From assembly GCA_022792815.1 (NCBI GenBank), contig JAAWBS010000048.1, positions 68,022 through 129,939 of the forward strand: DNA of 61,918 bases, written 5' to 3'. A model generated the notes under the pieces. It did not search any database and was not told the DNA's origin. It saw only the letters and a list, made by a program, of their open reading frames with translations. This document shows, in pieces, positions 8,658 through 16,234 of this stretch. Every line of letters starts with the position of its first letter. Within the stretch, counting starts at the first letter, position 1. This DNA comes from Hungatella sp. (GTDB taxonomy: Bacteria; Bacillota; Clostridia; Lachnospirales; Lachnospiraceae). The translations under genes were made by a program, and so were the position numbers.

Positions 8658-9371
8658 ATGAAGATTTTGGATCTTGGAGAGGATTTGAGAGGCAACGCGT
8701 ATCCGGGACGGGGGATCGTCATCGGAAAGACCCCGGACAACACCAAGGCTGTGGCCGCCTATTTCATCATGGGAAGAAGCGCCAACAGCAGGAACCGGGT
8801 GTTTGTGGAGGAGGGAGAGGGGATTCGGACCCAGGCTTTTGATCCCGCAAAGCTGGAGGATCCCAGCTTGATCATCTATGCCCCGGTGAGAGTGCTGGGC
8901 AACAAGACCATCGTGACCAACGGGGACCAGACGGATACCATCTATGAGGGGATGGACAGGCAGCTGACCTTCGAGCAGTCCCTCCGCTCACGGGAGTTTG
9001 AGCCGGACGGGCCCAACTATACGCCCAGGATATCCGGGATTATGCACATCGAACACGGCGTCTACAACTATGCCATGTCCATCTTAAAGAGCAGCAACGG
9101 AAACCCGGACGGCTGCAGCCGGTATACCTTTGCCTACCATAATCCCCAGGCCGGGGAGGGACATTTCATTCACACTTACATGCATGACGGCAATCCTCTT
9201 CCCAGCTTTGAGGGGGAGCCGAAGCTGGTGAGGATCCCGGATTCCATAGAAGCATTGACCGGCCTTCTGTGGGATAATCTCAACGAGGACAACAAGGTTT
9301 CCCTGTTTGTGAGATACATCCATATTGAGACAGGGACTTATGAGACCAGAATCGTCAACAAGAACCAATAA
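8658..9371 (+). CDS. purO: IMP cyclohydrolase, PurO type
   Basis: 237 residues, matching the stand-alone IMP cyclohydrolase family first known from archaea (N-terminal GRGIVIGKTPDNTKAVAAYF, then MGRSANSRNR). It closes FAICAR to IMP, the final purine step, which most bacteria perform with the N-terminal domain of bifunctional PurH. The AAGGAGGAAG site selects ATG 8658 over in-frame starts inside the riboswitch. It is the first gene of the ZTP-controlled pair, 23 bp before the AICAR transformylase. Confidence 0.88.
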   Translation: MKILDLGEDLRGNAYPGRGIVIGKTPDNTKAVAAYFIMGRSANSRNRVFVEEGEGIRTQAFDPAKLEDPSLIIYAPVRVLGNKTIVTNGDQTDTIYEGMDRQLTFEQSLRSREFEPDGPNYTPRISGIMHIEHGVYNYAMSILKSSNGNPDGCSRYTFAYHNPQAGEGHFIHTYMHDGNPLPSFEGEPKLVRIPDSIEALTGLLWDNLNEDNKVSLFVRYIHIETGTYETRIVNKNQ

Positions 9372-9394
9372 GATGCCAGGAGGAGGAATGGATC

Positions 9395-10573
9395 ATGAAA
9401 GAACTGGAACTGAAATATGGCTGCAACCCCAATCAGAAACCTTCAAAGATTTTCATGAACGGGGGAAAGGAACTGCCTATCACGGTGCTTTGCGGCAGGC
9501 CGGGATACATCAATTTTCTGGATGCCTTTAACGGATGGCAGATGGTGAGAGAGCTTAAAAAGGCCACGGGACTTCCTGCGGCGGCTTCTTTTAAGCATGT
9601 GTCTCCCGCGGGAGCGGCTGTGGGCCTTCCCTTAGATGAGACTCTGGCCAAGATCTACTGGGTGGAGGATATGGGAGAGCTGTCACCCCTTGCCTGTGCC
9701 TATGCCAGAGCCAGAGGGGCGGACCGCATGTCCTCCTTCGGAGATTTCATCTCCCTGTCCGACGTGTGCGATGTGGACACGGCCAGGATCATCAAGAGGG
9801 AGGTCTCCGACGGAGTCATCGCGCCGGGCTATGAGCCGGAGGCTTTGGAGATCTTAAAGGAAAAGAAGAAAGGCAATTACTGTGTGATCCGGATCGACGA
9901 GACCTATGTCCCGGAACCCTTGGAGCACAAGCAGGTATTCGGCATCGTGTTCGAGCAGGGGAGAAATGAGCTGGATATCAACGAGGAGCTTTTGGCCAAT
10001 GTGGTGACGCAGAACCGGGAGCTTCCCCCGGAGGCAAAGAGGGATCTGATGATCTCACTGATCACACTGAAATACACCCAGTCCAACTCGGTCTGCTATG
10101 TGAAGGACGGCCAGGCCATCGGCATCGGCGCGGGCCAGCAGTCCAGGGTCCACTGCACCAGGCTGGCGGGCAGCAAGGCGGACAACTGGTTTCTGCGCCA
10201 GGCTCCCCAGGTGCTGTCTCTCCGGTTTGTGGACGGGATCAAGAGAGCGGACCGGGACAATGCCATCGATGTCTACATCGGCGAGGAGTACATGGATGTC
10301 CTGTCCGACGGTGCCTGGGAGAGGATCTTCAAGGTGAAGCCGCCTGTATTTACCAGAGAGGAAAAACGGGCCTGGCTGGACCAGATGAGAGGGGTAAGCC
10401 TGGGGTCTGACGCCTTCTTCCCATTCGGGGACAACATCGAGAGGGCCCGCAAGAGCGGAGTAGAATACATCGCCGAGCCCGGAGGTTCCGTGAGAGACGA
10501 CCAGGTGATCGAGACCTGTGACAAGTATGGCATGGCCATGGCATTTACGGGGATTCGCCTGTTCCACCATTAG
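9395..10573 (+). CDS. purH: AICAR transformylase (stand-alone PurH C-terminal domain)
   Basis: 392 residues corresponding to the AICARFT half of PurH only. The catalytic loop KHVSPAGAA (about 68-76) corresponds to KHxNPxG, followed by the second substrate region (TQSNSVCYVKDGQAIGIGAG, about 228) and a C-terminal GGSVRDDQVIETCDKYGMAM. It transfers formyl from 10-formyl-THF to AICAR. The IMP cyclohydrolase half is supplied by the preceding gene. AGGAGG site before ATG 9395; co-transcribed under the ZTP riboswitch. Confidence 0.93.
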   Translation: MKELELKYGCNPNQKPSKIFMNGGKELPITVLCGRPGYINFLDAFNGWQMVRELKKATGLPAAASFKHVSPAGAAVGLPLDETLAKIYWVEDMGELSPLACAYARARGADRMSSFGDFISLSDVCDVDTARIIKREVSDGVIAPGYEPEALEILKEKKKGNYCVIRIDETYVPEPLEHKQVFGIVFEQGRNELDINEELLANVVTQNRELPPEAKRDLMISLITLKYTQSNSVCYVKDGQAIGIGAGQQSRVHCTRLAGSKADNWFLRQAPQVLSLRFVDGIKRADRDNAIDVYIGEEYMDVLSDGAWERIFKVKPPVFTREEKRAWLDQMRGVSLGSDAFFPFGDNIERARKSGVEYIAEPGGSVRDDQVIETCDKYGMAMAFTGIRLFHH

Positions 10574-10596
10574 ATTTTAGGTGTAAAAGCACTTTA

Positions 10597-10650
10597 AAAG
10601 CCACTTGAGCATAAACTTTTAGTAAGTTTTGCTTTTAGGTGGCTTTCTTT
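10597..10650 (+). terminator. Terminator after purH overlapping the sigK ribosome site
   Basis: AAAGCCAC pairs with GTGGCTTT across a roughly 32-nt loop, then CTTTG. The 3' arm contains AGGTGG (10637-10642), the best ribosome-binding site for the downstream TTG start at 10649, so the hairpin could both stop transcription and mask sigK translation. Confidence 0.6.
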
Positions 10651-11278
10651 GAAAACTTTTCTGAAACCATTGAGTGCCCGTGAGGAGAGGGAATGCCTGG
10701 AACGCTTAAGAGAAGGCGACCAGGAAGCCAGAAGACTGTTGATTGAACATAATATGCGTCTGGTGGCCCATGTGGTCAAAAAATATCAGAATACGGATTA
10801 TGAGACAGAGGATCTTTTGTCGGTGGGAACCATAGGCCTGATCAAAGCGGTAAACACCTTTAAGATGGACCGGGGCCCCAGGCTGGCCACCTATGCGGCC
10901 AAGTGTGTGGAGAACGAGATCCTCATGCTCCTTCGGAGCCACAAAAAATATGCCAGGGAGGTGTCCCTCTACGACCCTATCGGAGTCGACAAGGACGGGG
11001 AATCCGTGAGTCTGGTGGACGTCATCGAGATGGATAACAAGGACACATTGGAGGAGCTGATTCTGGACCAGGATATCCGGGAGCTGTACGGCGCTTTTCA
11101 GACCTGTCTAAAGCCTACAGAACAGCAGGTGATCCGGATGCGGTACGGACTGTTCGGAAGCAGAGAGTACACTCAGCGGGAGATCGCCGGAGCCTTGGGG
11201 ATCTCCCGGTCCTATGTGTCGAGGATCGAGAAGAAGGCGGTGGAGAAATTGCGGATGGGGATGGAGTGTTTTGTGTAG
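10649..11278 (+). CDS. sigK: RNA polymerase sporulation sigma factor SigK
   Basis: 209 residues with sigma-70 regions 2 (LIEHNMRLVAHVVKKY, then EDLLSVGTIGLIKAVNTF and the CVENEI core-binding stretch) and 4 (YTQREIAGALGISRSYVSRI). Sequence and length match sigma-K, the late mother-cell factor. The only usable start is TTG 10649; the protein opens at KPLSAREER, so no pro-sequence is encoded and there is no skin-type interruption. The 17 codons upstream are open and hydrophobic but lack a start codon. Control probably occurs through transcription and the RBS hairpin rather than proteolytic activation (inference). Confidence 0.9.
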   Translation: MKTFLKPLSAREERECLERLREGDQEARRLLIEHNMRLVAHVVKKYQNTDYETEDLLSVGTIGLIKAVNTFKMDRGPRLATYAAKCVENEILMLLRSHKKYAREVSLYDPIGVDKDGESVSLVDVIEMDNKDTLEELILDQDIRELYGAFQTCLKPTEQQVIRMRYGLFGSREYTQREIAGALGISRSYVSRIEKKAVEKLRMGMECFV

Positions 11279-11297
11279 GGAAAAGACAGATGATATG

Positions 11298-11352
11298 ACA
11301 GAGGTAATGCACGCCGCAGATGTGGTTAAGAGGCATTATCTCTGTTTTTTAT
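11298..11352 (+). terminator. Intrinsic terminator of sigK
   Basis: A 13-bp stem (ACAGAGGTAATGC with GCATTATCTCTGT, one G-T pair) is followed by TTTTTT. Confidence 0.85.
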
Positions 11353-11416
11353 TTCAGGCGCGGCGAGGGAGCTGTCAGAAAACGGGCGAGATTAAGAAAA
11401 AACTCATATTTATATA

Positions 11417-11445
11417 TTGATACGGAAATATAAATCTGATAACAT
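11417..11445 (+). promoter_or_regulatory. Probable promoter of the hybrid histidine kinase
   Basis: TTGATA at 11417-11422, 17-bp spacer, TAACAT at 11440-11445, within an AT-rich stretch about 100 bp upstream of the kinase start. Confidence 0.5.
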
Positions 11446-11547
11446 GGTGATAGGATAATAAAAATGGGGAGGAAGCGTCACAGAAGTATCTTTAAATAGT
11501 CAGTTTAGTTTTTATCTCTATCTTGACAGGAGGCAGTTTGACAGGGT

Positions 11548-13728
11548 ATGAAAAGTGAGAAAAAAGGGGAACGGGTTCGCTTGGCGCTGGCAGTGGGGAT
11601 TCTGGCGGCAGTGGTGTTGATTTCAACCGGATGGCTGCTGCAAAGTTCCCAGACCACCACGGAGGCGGCAGTCTACGGCGTGAGTGAGCTGTATCTGAAG
11701 GAGCTGACCGTACATAAGGCAAGTCAATTTGCAGACACTCTGAGGAGTCAGGCTCAGCAGCTGCGTGTGACAATCCATGCCTTGAGAGAGTCTGATTTAA
11801 GAGATCAGAAGACTATGCAGGACTTCATCGGGCAGATGGAAGAAGAGAACGAGTTTGATTTTTTGGCGCTGACAGATGAAGAGGGGACCATGTATACGAA
11901 GGAGTCCTCATTTTCCGGTGTTTTCGACGCTGAATATCCGGAGAACTCTCCCAGGGAGCCTGTGGTCTCCTTTGGCCAGGATGGGAACGGCGATCATCTG
12001 GTGCTGATCACCATACCCATAGAGAACCGTCTTTTAGAGGGGCGCAGACTCATGTGGGCTACTGTGGGGTTGGATGCCATGGATGTGGCGGACAAGCTGT
12101 CTTTAAGCGGTACAGGCGGCCAGTCCTTCTGCAACATTATCATGACCGACGGCAGCTATGTGGCCAGGACCCACCATGCCCATATTGAGGAAAATTCCAA
12201 TCTGTTCGCTGCCGTGGAGAATTCTGCCCACTTTGCGGAGGAGACGCCTCTCTGGCTTTGGCGGGAACATGTACGGACCGGCCAGGCCGGCATGGTAGTC
12301 TATGAGCTGGGGGATGTGCTGCACTACACCTATTATATGCCGGTTGCCGGCACGGAGTGGTTTATCACAACCACTCTCCATTATGATTTGATCAGCGGAA
12401 ATGTGGACGTGATTCGGACCACTCTGACCAGAAACGGCATGATCCAGCTGGCGTTGATTCTCATTGTGCTGTTCGCCTTCATCGGGATTTATGCTTCCAT
12501 GCACAAGAGAAATGATAATCTGCGGTTTGAAAAGATACAGGCGGAGGAGAGCAGCAGGGCTAAAAGCGTGTTTTTGTCCAATATGTCTCATGACATCCGC
12601 ACTCCCATGAACGCCATCATCGGATTTACCAACCTGGCTCTGAAGAATGTGGAGGATGAAAAGAAGACCAGGGATTACCTGTCCAAGATCCTGGCTTCCG
12701 GCAATCACCTTCTGGCTCTGATCAATGATGTGCTGGAGATGAGCCGGATCGAGAGCGGAAAGATCCATCTGGAGGAGACGGAGTGTAATCTGTTCAAGCT
12801 GTTCCACGACTTAAGCAGTATCATCCAGGGCCAGGTTCAGAGCAGGCACCTGGAACTTTCTGTGGATACCGCAGGAGTGAGGGAGGAGCATGTGTACTGC
12901 GATAAGCTTCGGCTGGATCAGATCCTTTTAAATCTTCTGGGCAATGCCGTCAAGTTCACTCCATCCGGAGGGAAGATTTATCTTTCCATTGATCAGGCGG
13001 AAAGCGAGAGGGAAGGCTGCGGCTCTTATGTGATTCGGGTGAGGGATACGGGAATCGGTATGACACCGGAATTTGCCTCCAAAGTGTTTCAGCCTTTTGA
13101 GAGGGAGCGGTCGTCTACTGTCAGCGGTATCCAGGGGACCGGTCTGGGGATGTCCATTACCAAGAGTATCGTGGACAAGATGGGTGGTACCATCGATGTG
13201 GTGACAGCGCCGGGAGAGGGGACGGAGTTTATCGTAAGAGTCAATCTTCGCCTCCAGGAGACACAGGGGGAAGCAGAGGTTCTGTCTGAGGAGGGAGAGT
13301 CATGTACCTTTGATTTTACAGGCAGACGGATCCTCCTGGTGGAGGACAACGAGTTAAACCGGGAGATTGCCATGGAGGTTCTGGCAGAAACGGGATTTGA
13401 GATCGAAGAGGCCCGGGACGGTGCGGAAGCCGTGGAGATGGTGAGGGGATCTGCCCCCGGGTACTTTGATCTGGTTCTGATGGATATCCAGATGCCTGTC
13501 ATGGACGGCTACGAGGCCACCAGGGTGATCCGCTCCCTCGACGACAGGGACTTAGCCGCGGTTCCCATCATCGCCATGACGGCCAACGCGTTTGAGGAGG
13601 ACAGACAGGAAGCATTGAAGACAGGGATGAATGGCCACTTGGCAAAGCCGCTTGATACAGAGAAGATGTTTGCCATTTTGACAGAGATCCTGGGACAGGC
13701 TGCAGGACCAAAAGCCGGGGAGAATTAA
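11548..13728 (+). CDS. Hybrid sensor histidine kinase / response regulator
   Basis: 726 residues. TM1 (about 12-32) and TM2 (about 299-318, IQLALILIVLFAFIGIYASM) flank a roughly 260-residue extracellular sensor resembling a double Cache domain. Cytoplasmic parts: HisKA with phosphoacceptor His348 (SNMSHDIRTPMNAIIGFT), HATPase_c (LLNLLGNAVKFTPSGG, DTGIGM, GTGLGMSI) and a C-terminal receiver with phosphoacceptor Asp646 (LMDIQMPVMDGYEATR). No output domain and no neighbouring regulator gene, so it is an orphan whose partner lies elsewhere. The AGGAGG site at 11528-11533 is 14 bp from ATG 11548. Confidence 0.92.
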   Translation: MKSEKKGERVRLALAVGILAAVVLISTGWLLQSSQTTTEAAVYGVSELYLKELTVHKASQFADTLRSQAQQLRVTIHALRESDLRDQKTMQDFIGQMEEENEFDFLALTDEEGTMYTKESSFSGVFDAEYPENSPREPVVSFGQDGNGDHLVLITIPIENRLLEGRRLMWATVGLDAMDVADKLSLSGTGGQSFCNIIMTDGSYVARTHHAHIEENSNLFAAVENSAHFAEETPLWLWREHVRTGQAGMVVYELGDVLHYTYYMPVAGTEWFITTTLHYDLISGNVDVIRTTLTRNGMIQLALILIVLFAFIGIYASMHKRNDNLRFEKIQAEESSRAKSVFLSNMSHDIRTPMNAIIGFTNLALKNVEDEKKTRDYLSKILASGNHLLALINDVLEMSRIESGKIHLEETECNLFKLFHDLSSIIQGQVQSRHLELSVDTAGVREEHVYCDKLRLDQILLNLLGNAVKFTPSGGKIYLSIDQAESEREGCGSYVIRVRDTGIGMTPEFASKVFQPFERERSSTVSGIQGTGLGMSITKSIVDKMGGTIDVVTAPGEGTEFIVRVNLRLQETQGEAEVLSEEGESCTFDFTGRRILLVEDNELNREIAMEVLAETGFEIEEARDGAEAVEMVRGSAPGYFDLVLMDIQMPVMDGYEATRVIRSLDDRDLAAVPIIAMTANAFEEDRQEALKTGMNGHLAKPLDTEKMFAILTEILGQAAGPKAGEN

Positions 13729-13781
13729 GACAAGTTTTATAGGGATTTAAGGACTTTGTGAAAGTCTAAATTGAGAGAATA

Positions 13782-13986
13782 TTCTGACAATATATTCCAT
13801 ACAAAGCCTTCGTACGCCGTGCATTTCACTGAGAAATGTCACCAACCGTCAGGTTGATGACCTGCGTGCGCATCAGCGCACTTCCGCTGAATCCAGTGGG
13901 ACAAAAAACACTCGGGCAGAGGCCTCCTGTTTTTTAGGTCTTAAGCTCCATGGCGTAATGGCTTTTCCTGGAATATATTGTCAGAA
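13782..13986. repeat. 205-bp palindromic element with 18-bp terminal inverted repeats
   Basis: TTCTGACAATATATTCCA (13782-13799) is exactly repeated in inverse at 13969-13986. Pairing continues inward with AAAGCC/GGCTTT and TACGCC/GGCGTA, so the element can snap back into a roughly 30-bp imperfect stem. The 130-bp core has smaller hairpins but no gene. The shape suggests a MITE-like or other dispersed intergenic repeat; no clear target duplication is visible. Confidence 0.6.
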
Positions 13987-14121
13987 CATTCAGCTAAGTT
14001 TTGAGTTTTGCAAGTGCCTGGATAATAATTGAATACAGGGAGGTATCTGTATGAGGAGGAGGTTTACATGGGCGATGCCGCTTTTTGTCGGGGCGTGGGG
14101 GAGCTGTAAGGGGGATTGTAT

Positions 14122-15468
14122 ATGGGGAAAGTATTGACAGACCTGATTCTGGCAGCGCTTTTGGGGTGGCTGTGGTGGTCGCCTGCCCTGAATGTGGATT
14201 GCCGGGAAGCGGCAGAGTGGGGACAGGAGGAAGGGGAGCCTAAGGGCGAGGCACAGACGGAACAAGCCTGGTCCCGAAGTGTGTTTTCCGCCTATATTGT
14301 AGGTGGCCTGGACTGTATGGATGACGGAAGCTATGAGGAGTATGTGAAAGAGCAGGCCCATGTCTCAAATCGGAGAGAGGGGCGAGAGCAGGCAGACAGG
14401 TCGGACGCATTTCCGAGGATTTACCTGAAATTTATGGGTTTGGATTTGACCGACTGCATAGATGATAAGGGAAAGACCTGGGAACACAAGGCTTTCTGCA
14501 GCGATGAGTTTTACATGGAATACCCCTGGGACTGGTATGTAGGCTCCACGGATGCCTGCCCTCTGACCTTTGTGCCGGAATGGGAGAATGAGGCGTCAGG
14601 TGAGGTGATCCGTGACTGGGTCGATTATTTTGACGAGAATCTGGAGGGGAGCACAGGGGAGGTACAGTCCTATATCGAGGGCGGAGGTATCGACGGCTTT
14701 CTGGAAGAAGTCATGGGCAAGCCGGTGACAGAAGAGTATGAGTTTACGGTGCGGGAGAAGGATTCGGACTGGCTGCTGATCTATGACCTGAAAAAAGGGG
14801 ACAAGGAGATGGCGGAGATCGTCGTCTGGTGCAATCTGGGGAAAATCAGCGTCCGAAACTGGGATGTGGAGCTGACAGTGGAGCCCCAGGAGGATTACGG
14901 ACGGATTTTGGTGTTTCAGGAATGGGACACCATGGATTTTTCATCAGAGGAGGCCATAGAAGCGTATGTGGAATCTGCGGATTTCCTCTATCGGCTGTTG
15001 GGCAGTGCCCTGGAGGAGGATGTGGAACATCAGATCATCAGCTTTAAGAAAAAGTCTGTTACCACCTTTTACCACACGTTTGTCGCTGTGGAAGTGGGGA
15101 TCTATGATTTCAACCGCCCGGAGCGGCTTTTGCGTCAGGCTGAGGTCTATATTCCTGTCACAGCCCTTGACCAGTCTAACTGGGTCGTCGTGTTTGAGTC
15201 ATTTCCCGGTTCCCGCCGGGAGGAGGGCGTGGCCAATGCTCAGGTGAGAGAGCGGGTGATAAGTACCTTTGTGGCCCTTCCCTATTATCACCGGGTAAAA
15301 AAGGGGGAGAATCTGTCCGTCATCGCCGAGCAATACGGGGAGGATCCAAAGCTGGCCATAGAGATTGCCGCCTGGGGCCCCAATCAGATCCGGCAGCCGG
15401 ATCTGATCTATCCGGGACAGAACATCCAGATTCCCCTGGGAGTGCTGTTTCGGCGGATTCATCATTGA
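14122..15468 (+). CDS. Secreted or membrane-anchored protein with C-terminal LysM domain
   Basis: 448 residues. A short hydrophobic N-terminal segment (LTDLILAALLGWLWWSPAL) acts as signal peptide or anchor. The central 330 residues are acidic and show no known domain. A LysM peptidoglycan-binding domain lies at about 390-445 (YHRVKKGENLSVIAEQYGED to LIYPGQNIQIPLG). ATG 14122 is chosen because AAGGGGGA precedes it by 6 bp; a TTG two codons earlier is possible. A weak promoter (TTGAGT at 14001, TAATAA at 14023) lies upstream. Likely a cell-wall protein of unknown role. Confidence 0.8.
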   Translation: MGKVLTDLILAALLGWLWWSPALNVDCREAAEWGQEEGEPKGEAQTEQAWSRSVFSAYIVGGLDCMDDGSYEEYVKEQAHVSNRREGREQADRSDAFPRIYLKFMGLDLTDCIDDKGKTWEHKAFCSDEFYMEYPWDWYVGSTDACPLTFVPEWENEASGEVIRDWVDYFDENLEGSTGEVQSYIEGGGIDGFLEEVMGKPVTEEYEFTVREKDSDWLLIYDLKKGDKEMAEIVVWCNLGKISVRNWDVELTVEPQEDYGRILVFQEWDTMDFSSEEAIEAYVESADFLYRLLGSALEEDVEHQIISFKKKSVTTFYHTFVAVEVGIYDFNRPERLLRQAEVYIPVTALDQSNWVVVFESFPGSRREEGVANAQVRERVISTFVALPYYHRVKKGENLSVIAEQYGEDPKLAIEIAAWGPNQIRQPDLIYPGQNIQIPLGVLFRRIHH

Positions 15469-15503
15469 GGTGTTATATGGACCGGAGAAGGAGGAAATGA
15501 AAA

Positions 15504-15532
15504 ACCCGGGAACCTTTTGAAGATTCCCGGGT
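15504..15532 (-). terminator. Minus-strand terminator downstream of the tRNA-Val remnant
   Basis: ACCCGGGAA pairs with TTCCCGGGT. On the minus strand it is followed by TTTTCATTT. It lies 20 bp beyond the 3' end of the half tRNA and is probably its original terminator; it may also serve the LysM gene weakly. Confidence 0.7.
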
Positions 15533-15552
15533 ATCACACCTTGCGACGGCTA

Positions 15553-15599
15553 TGGAGACAACAGGGCTCGAACCTGCGGCTCTTTACACGTCAAGCAAA
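15553..15599 (-). pseudogene. 3' half of tRNA-Val (anticodon GAC)
   Basis: Minus-strand bases correspond to tRNA positions 27-73: anticodon stem TTTGC/GTAAA with loop TTGACGT (anticodon GAC), variable loop GAGCC, T arm GCAGG-TTCGAGC-CCTGT, acceptor 3' strand TGTCTCC and discriminator A. The matching 5' acceptor GGAGACA and a D arm are absent in the adjoining sequence. Such 3' halves are typical leftovers of tRNA-targeted integration or excision. Confidence 0.7.
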
Positions 15600-15664
15600 T
15601 ACAATTCTGATATGGGAACAGCAGGACGGCAGCTTTCAACCGGTCCCGGAATGGCGACAAACGG

Positions 15665-15692
15665 TTGACAAATCCGAAAAGTTTCGTATAAT
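15665..15692 (+). promoter_or_regulatory. Promoter of the MarR regulator operon
   Basis: TTGACA at 15665-15670, 16-bp spacer, TATAAT at 15687-15692, both consensus boxes, 34 bp upstream of the start codon. Confidence 0.88.
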
Positions 15693-15694
15693 AT

Positions 15695-15710
15695 ATTTAG
15701 CATGCTAAAT
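15695..15710 (+). promoter_or_regulatory. Perfect 16-bp palindrome, likely MarR operator
   Basis: ATTTAGCATGCTAAAT is a perfect palindrome beginning 2 bp after the -10 box, over the transcription start. MarR dimers bind 16-20-bp palindromes in this position. The TTAGCATGCTAA core matches the typical MarR-type pattern. Confidence 0.7.
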
Positions 15711-15726
15711 AAAATCTCGAGGTCTT

Positions 15727-16233
15727 ATGATGTCAAAAGGAAAAAAATTGGGCCGGCTGGTGAAGCTGGTTCATCTGTCCTTTGAAAACGGCAGAAACCG
15801 TTTTTTTAAACAGTACGATGTGACCGGCAGTCAGATGGACCTGCTGGACTATCTGGATCAGAGGGAGGAGAAGGCCGCTTCCCAGAAAGAGATCGTGGAC
15901 TATCTTCAGCTGAGTTATGCCACGGTATCAGGCCTGATTAAACGGCTGGAAACCAAAGGCTATCTGCGCCGCATTGCATCTTCAGAAGATAAGCGGGCCA
16001 ATCTGCTCATGCTGACGGATCAGGCAGAACAGCTGTTTAAACGGTGCAGAGAGCAGATGGGAGCCAGGGACAGGGCTCTTATGCGGGATTTTACCCAGGA
16101 GGAGAAGGATCAATTTGTGTCTCTGCTGGAGAGGATCCTGAAAAACAGCGGTATGGATATCCCAAAAGACGCGGGAAGTCGTTTCGTACCTGCGCAAAGA
16201 ATACGATTTTATGATGACAGAGAGGAAGAGTGA
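15727..16233 (+). CDS. MarR-family transcriptional regulator
   Basis: 168 residues with the MarR winged HTH: dimerisation helices (1-35), DNA-recognition helix region SQKEIVDYLQLSYATVSGLI (about 52-71), wing with IASSEDKRANLLMLT (about 86-100). Starts at ATG 15727 just after a strong promoter and palindrome. The next gene, an exported flavoprotein reductase, starts 1 bp after its stop codon, so the regulator very likely controls that operon and itself. MarR members often respond to phenolic compounds; the ligand here is unknown. Confidence 0.92.
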   Translation: MMSKGKKLGRLVKLVHLSFENGRNRFFKQYDVTGSQMDLLDYLDQREEKAASQKEIVDYLQLSYATVSGLIKRLETKGYLRRIASSEDKRANLLMLTDQAEQLFKRCREQMGARDRALMRDFTQEEKDQFVSLLERILKNSGMDIPKDAGSRFVPAQRIRFYDDREEE

Positions 16234-16234
16234 C

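Noticed and set aside
10649..11278. Skin-type interruption of sigK
   Set aside because: The gene is continuous with both sigma regions intact.
14051..14137. 28-codon frame MRRRFTWAMPLFVGAWGSCK before the LysM gene
   Set aside because: It overlaps the LysM start, lacks support beyond a hydrophobic start, and could only be a leader peptide by speculation.
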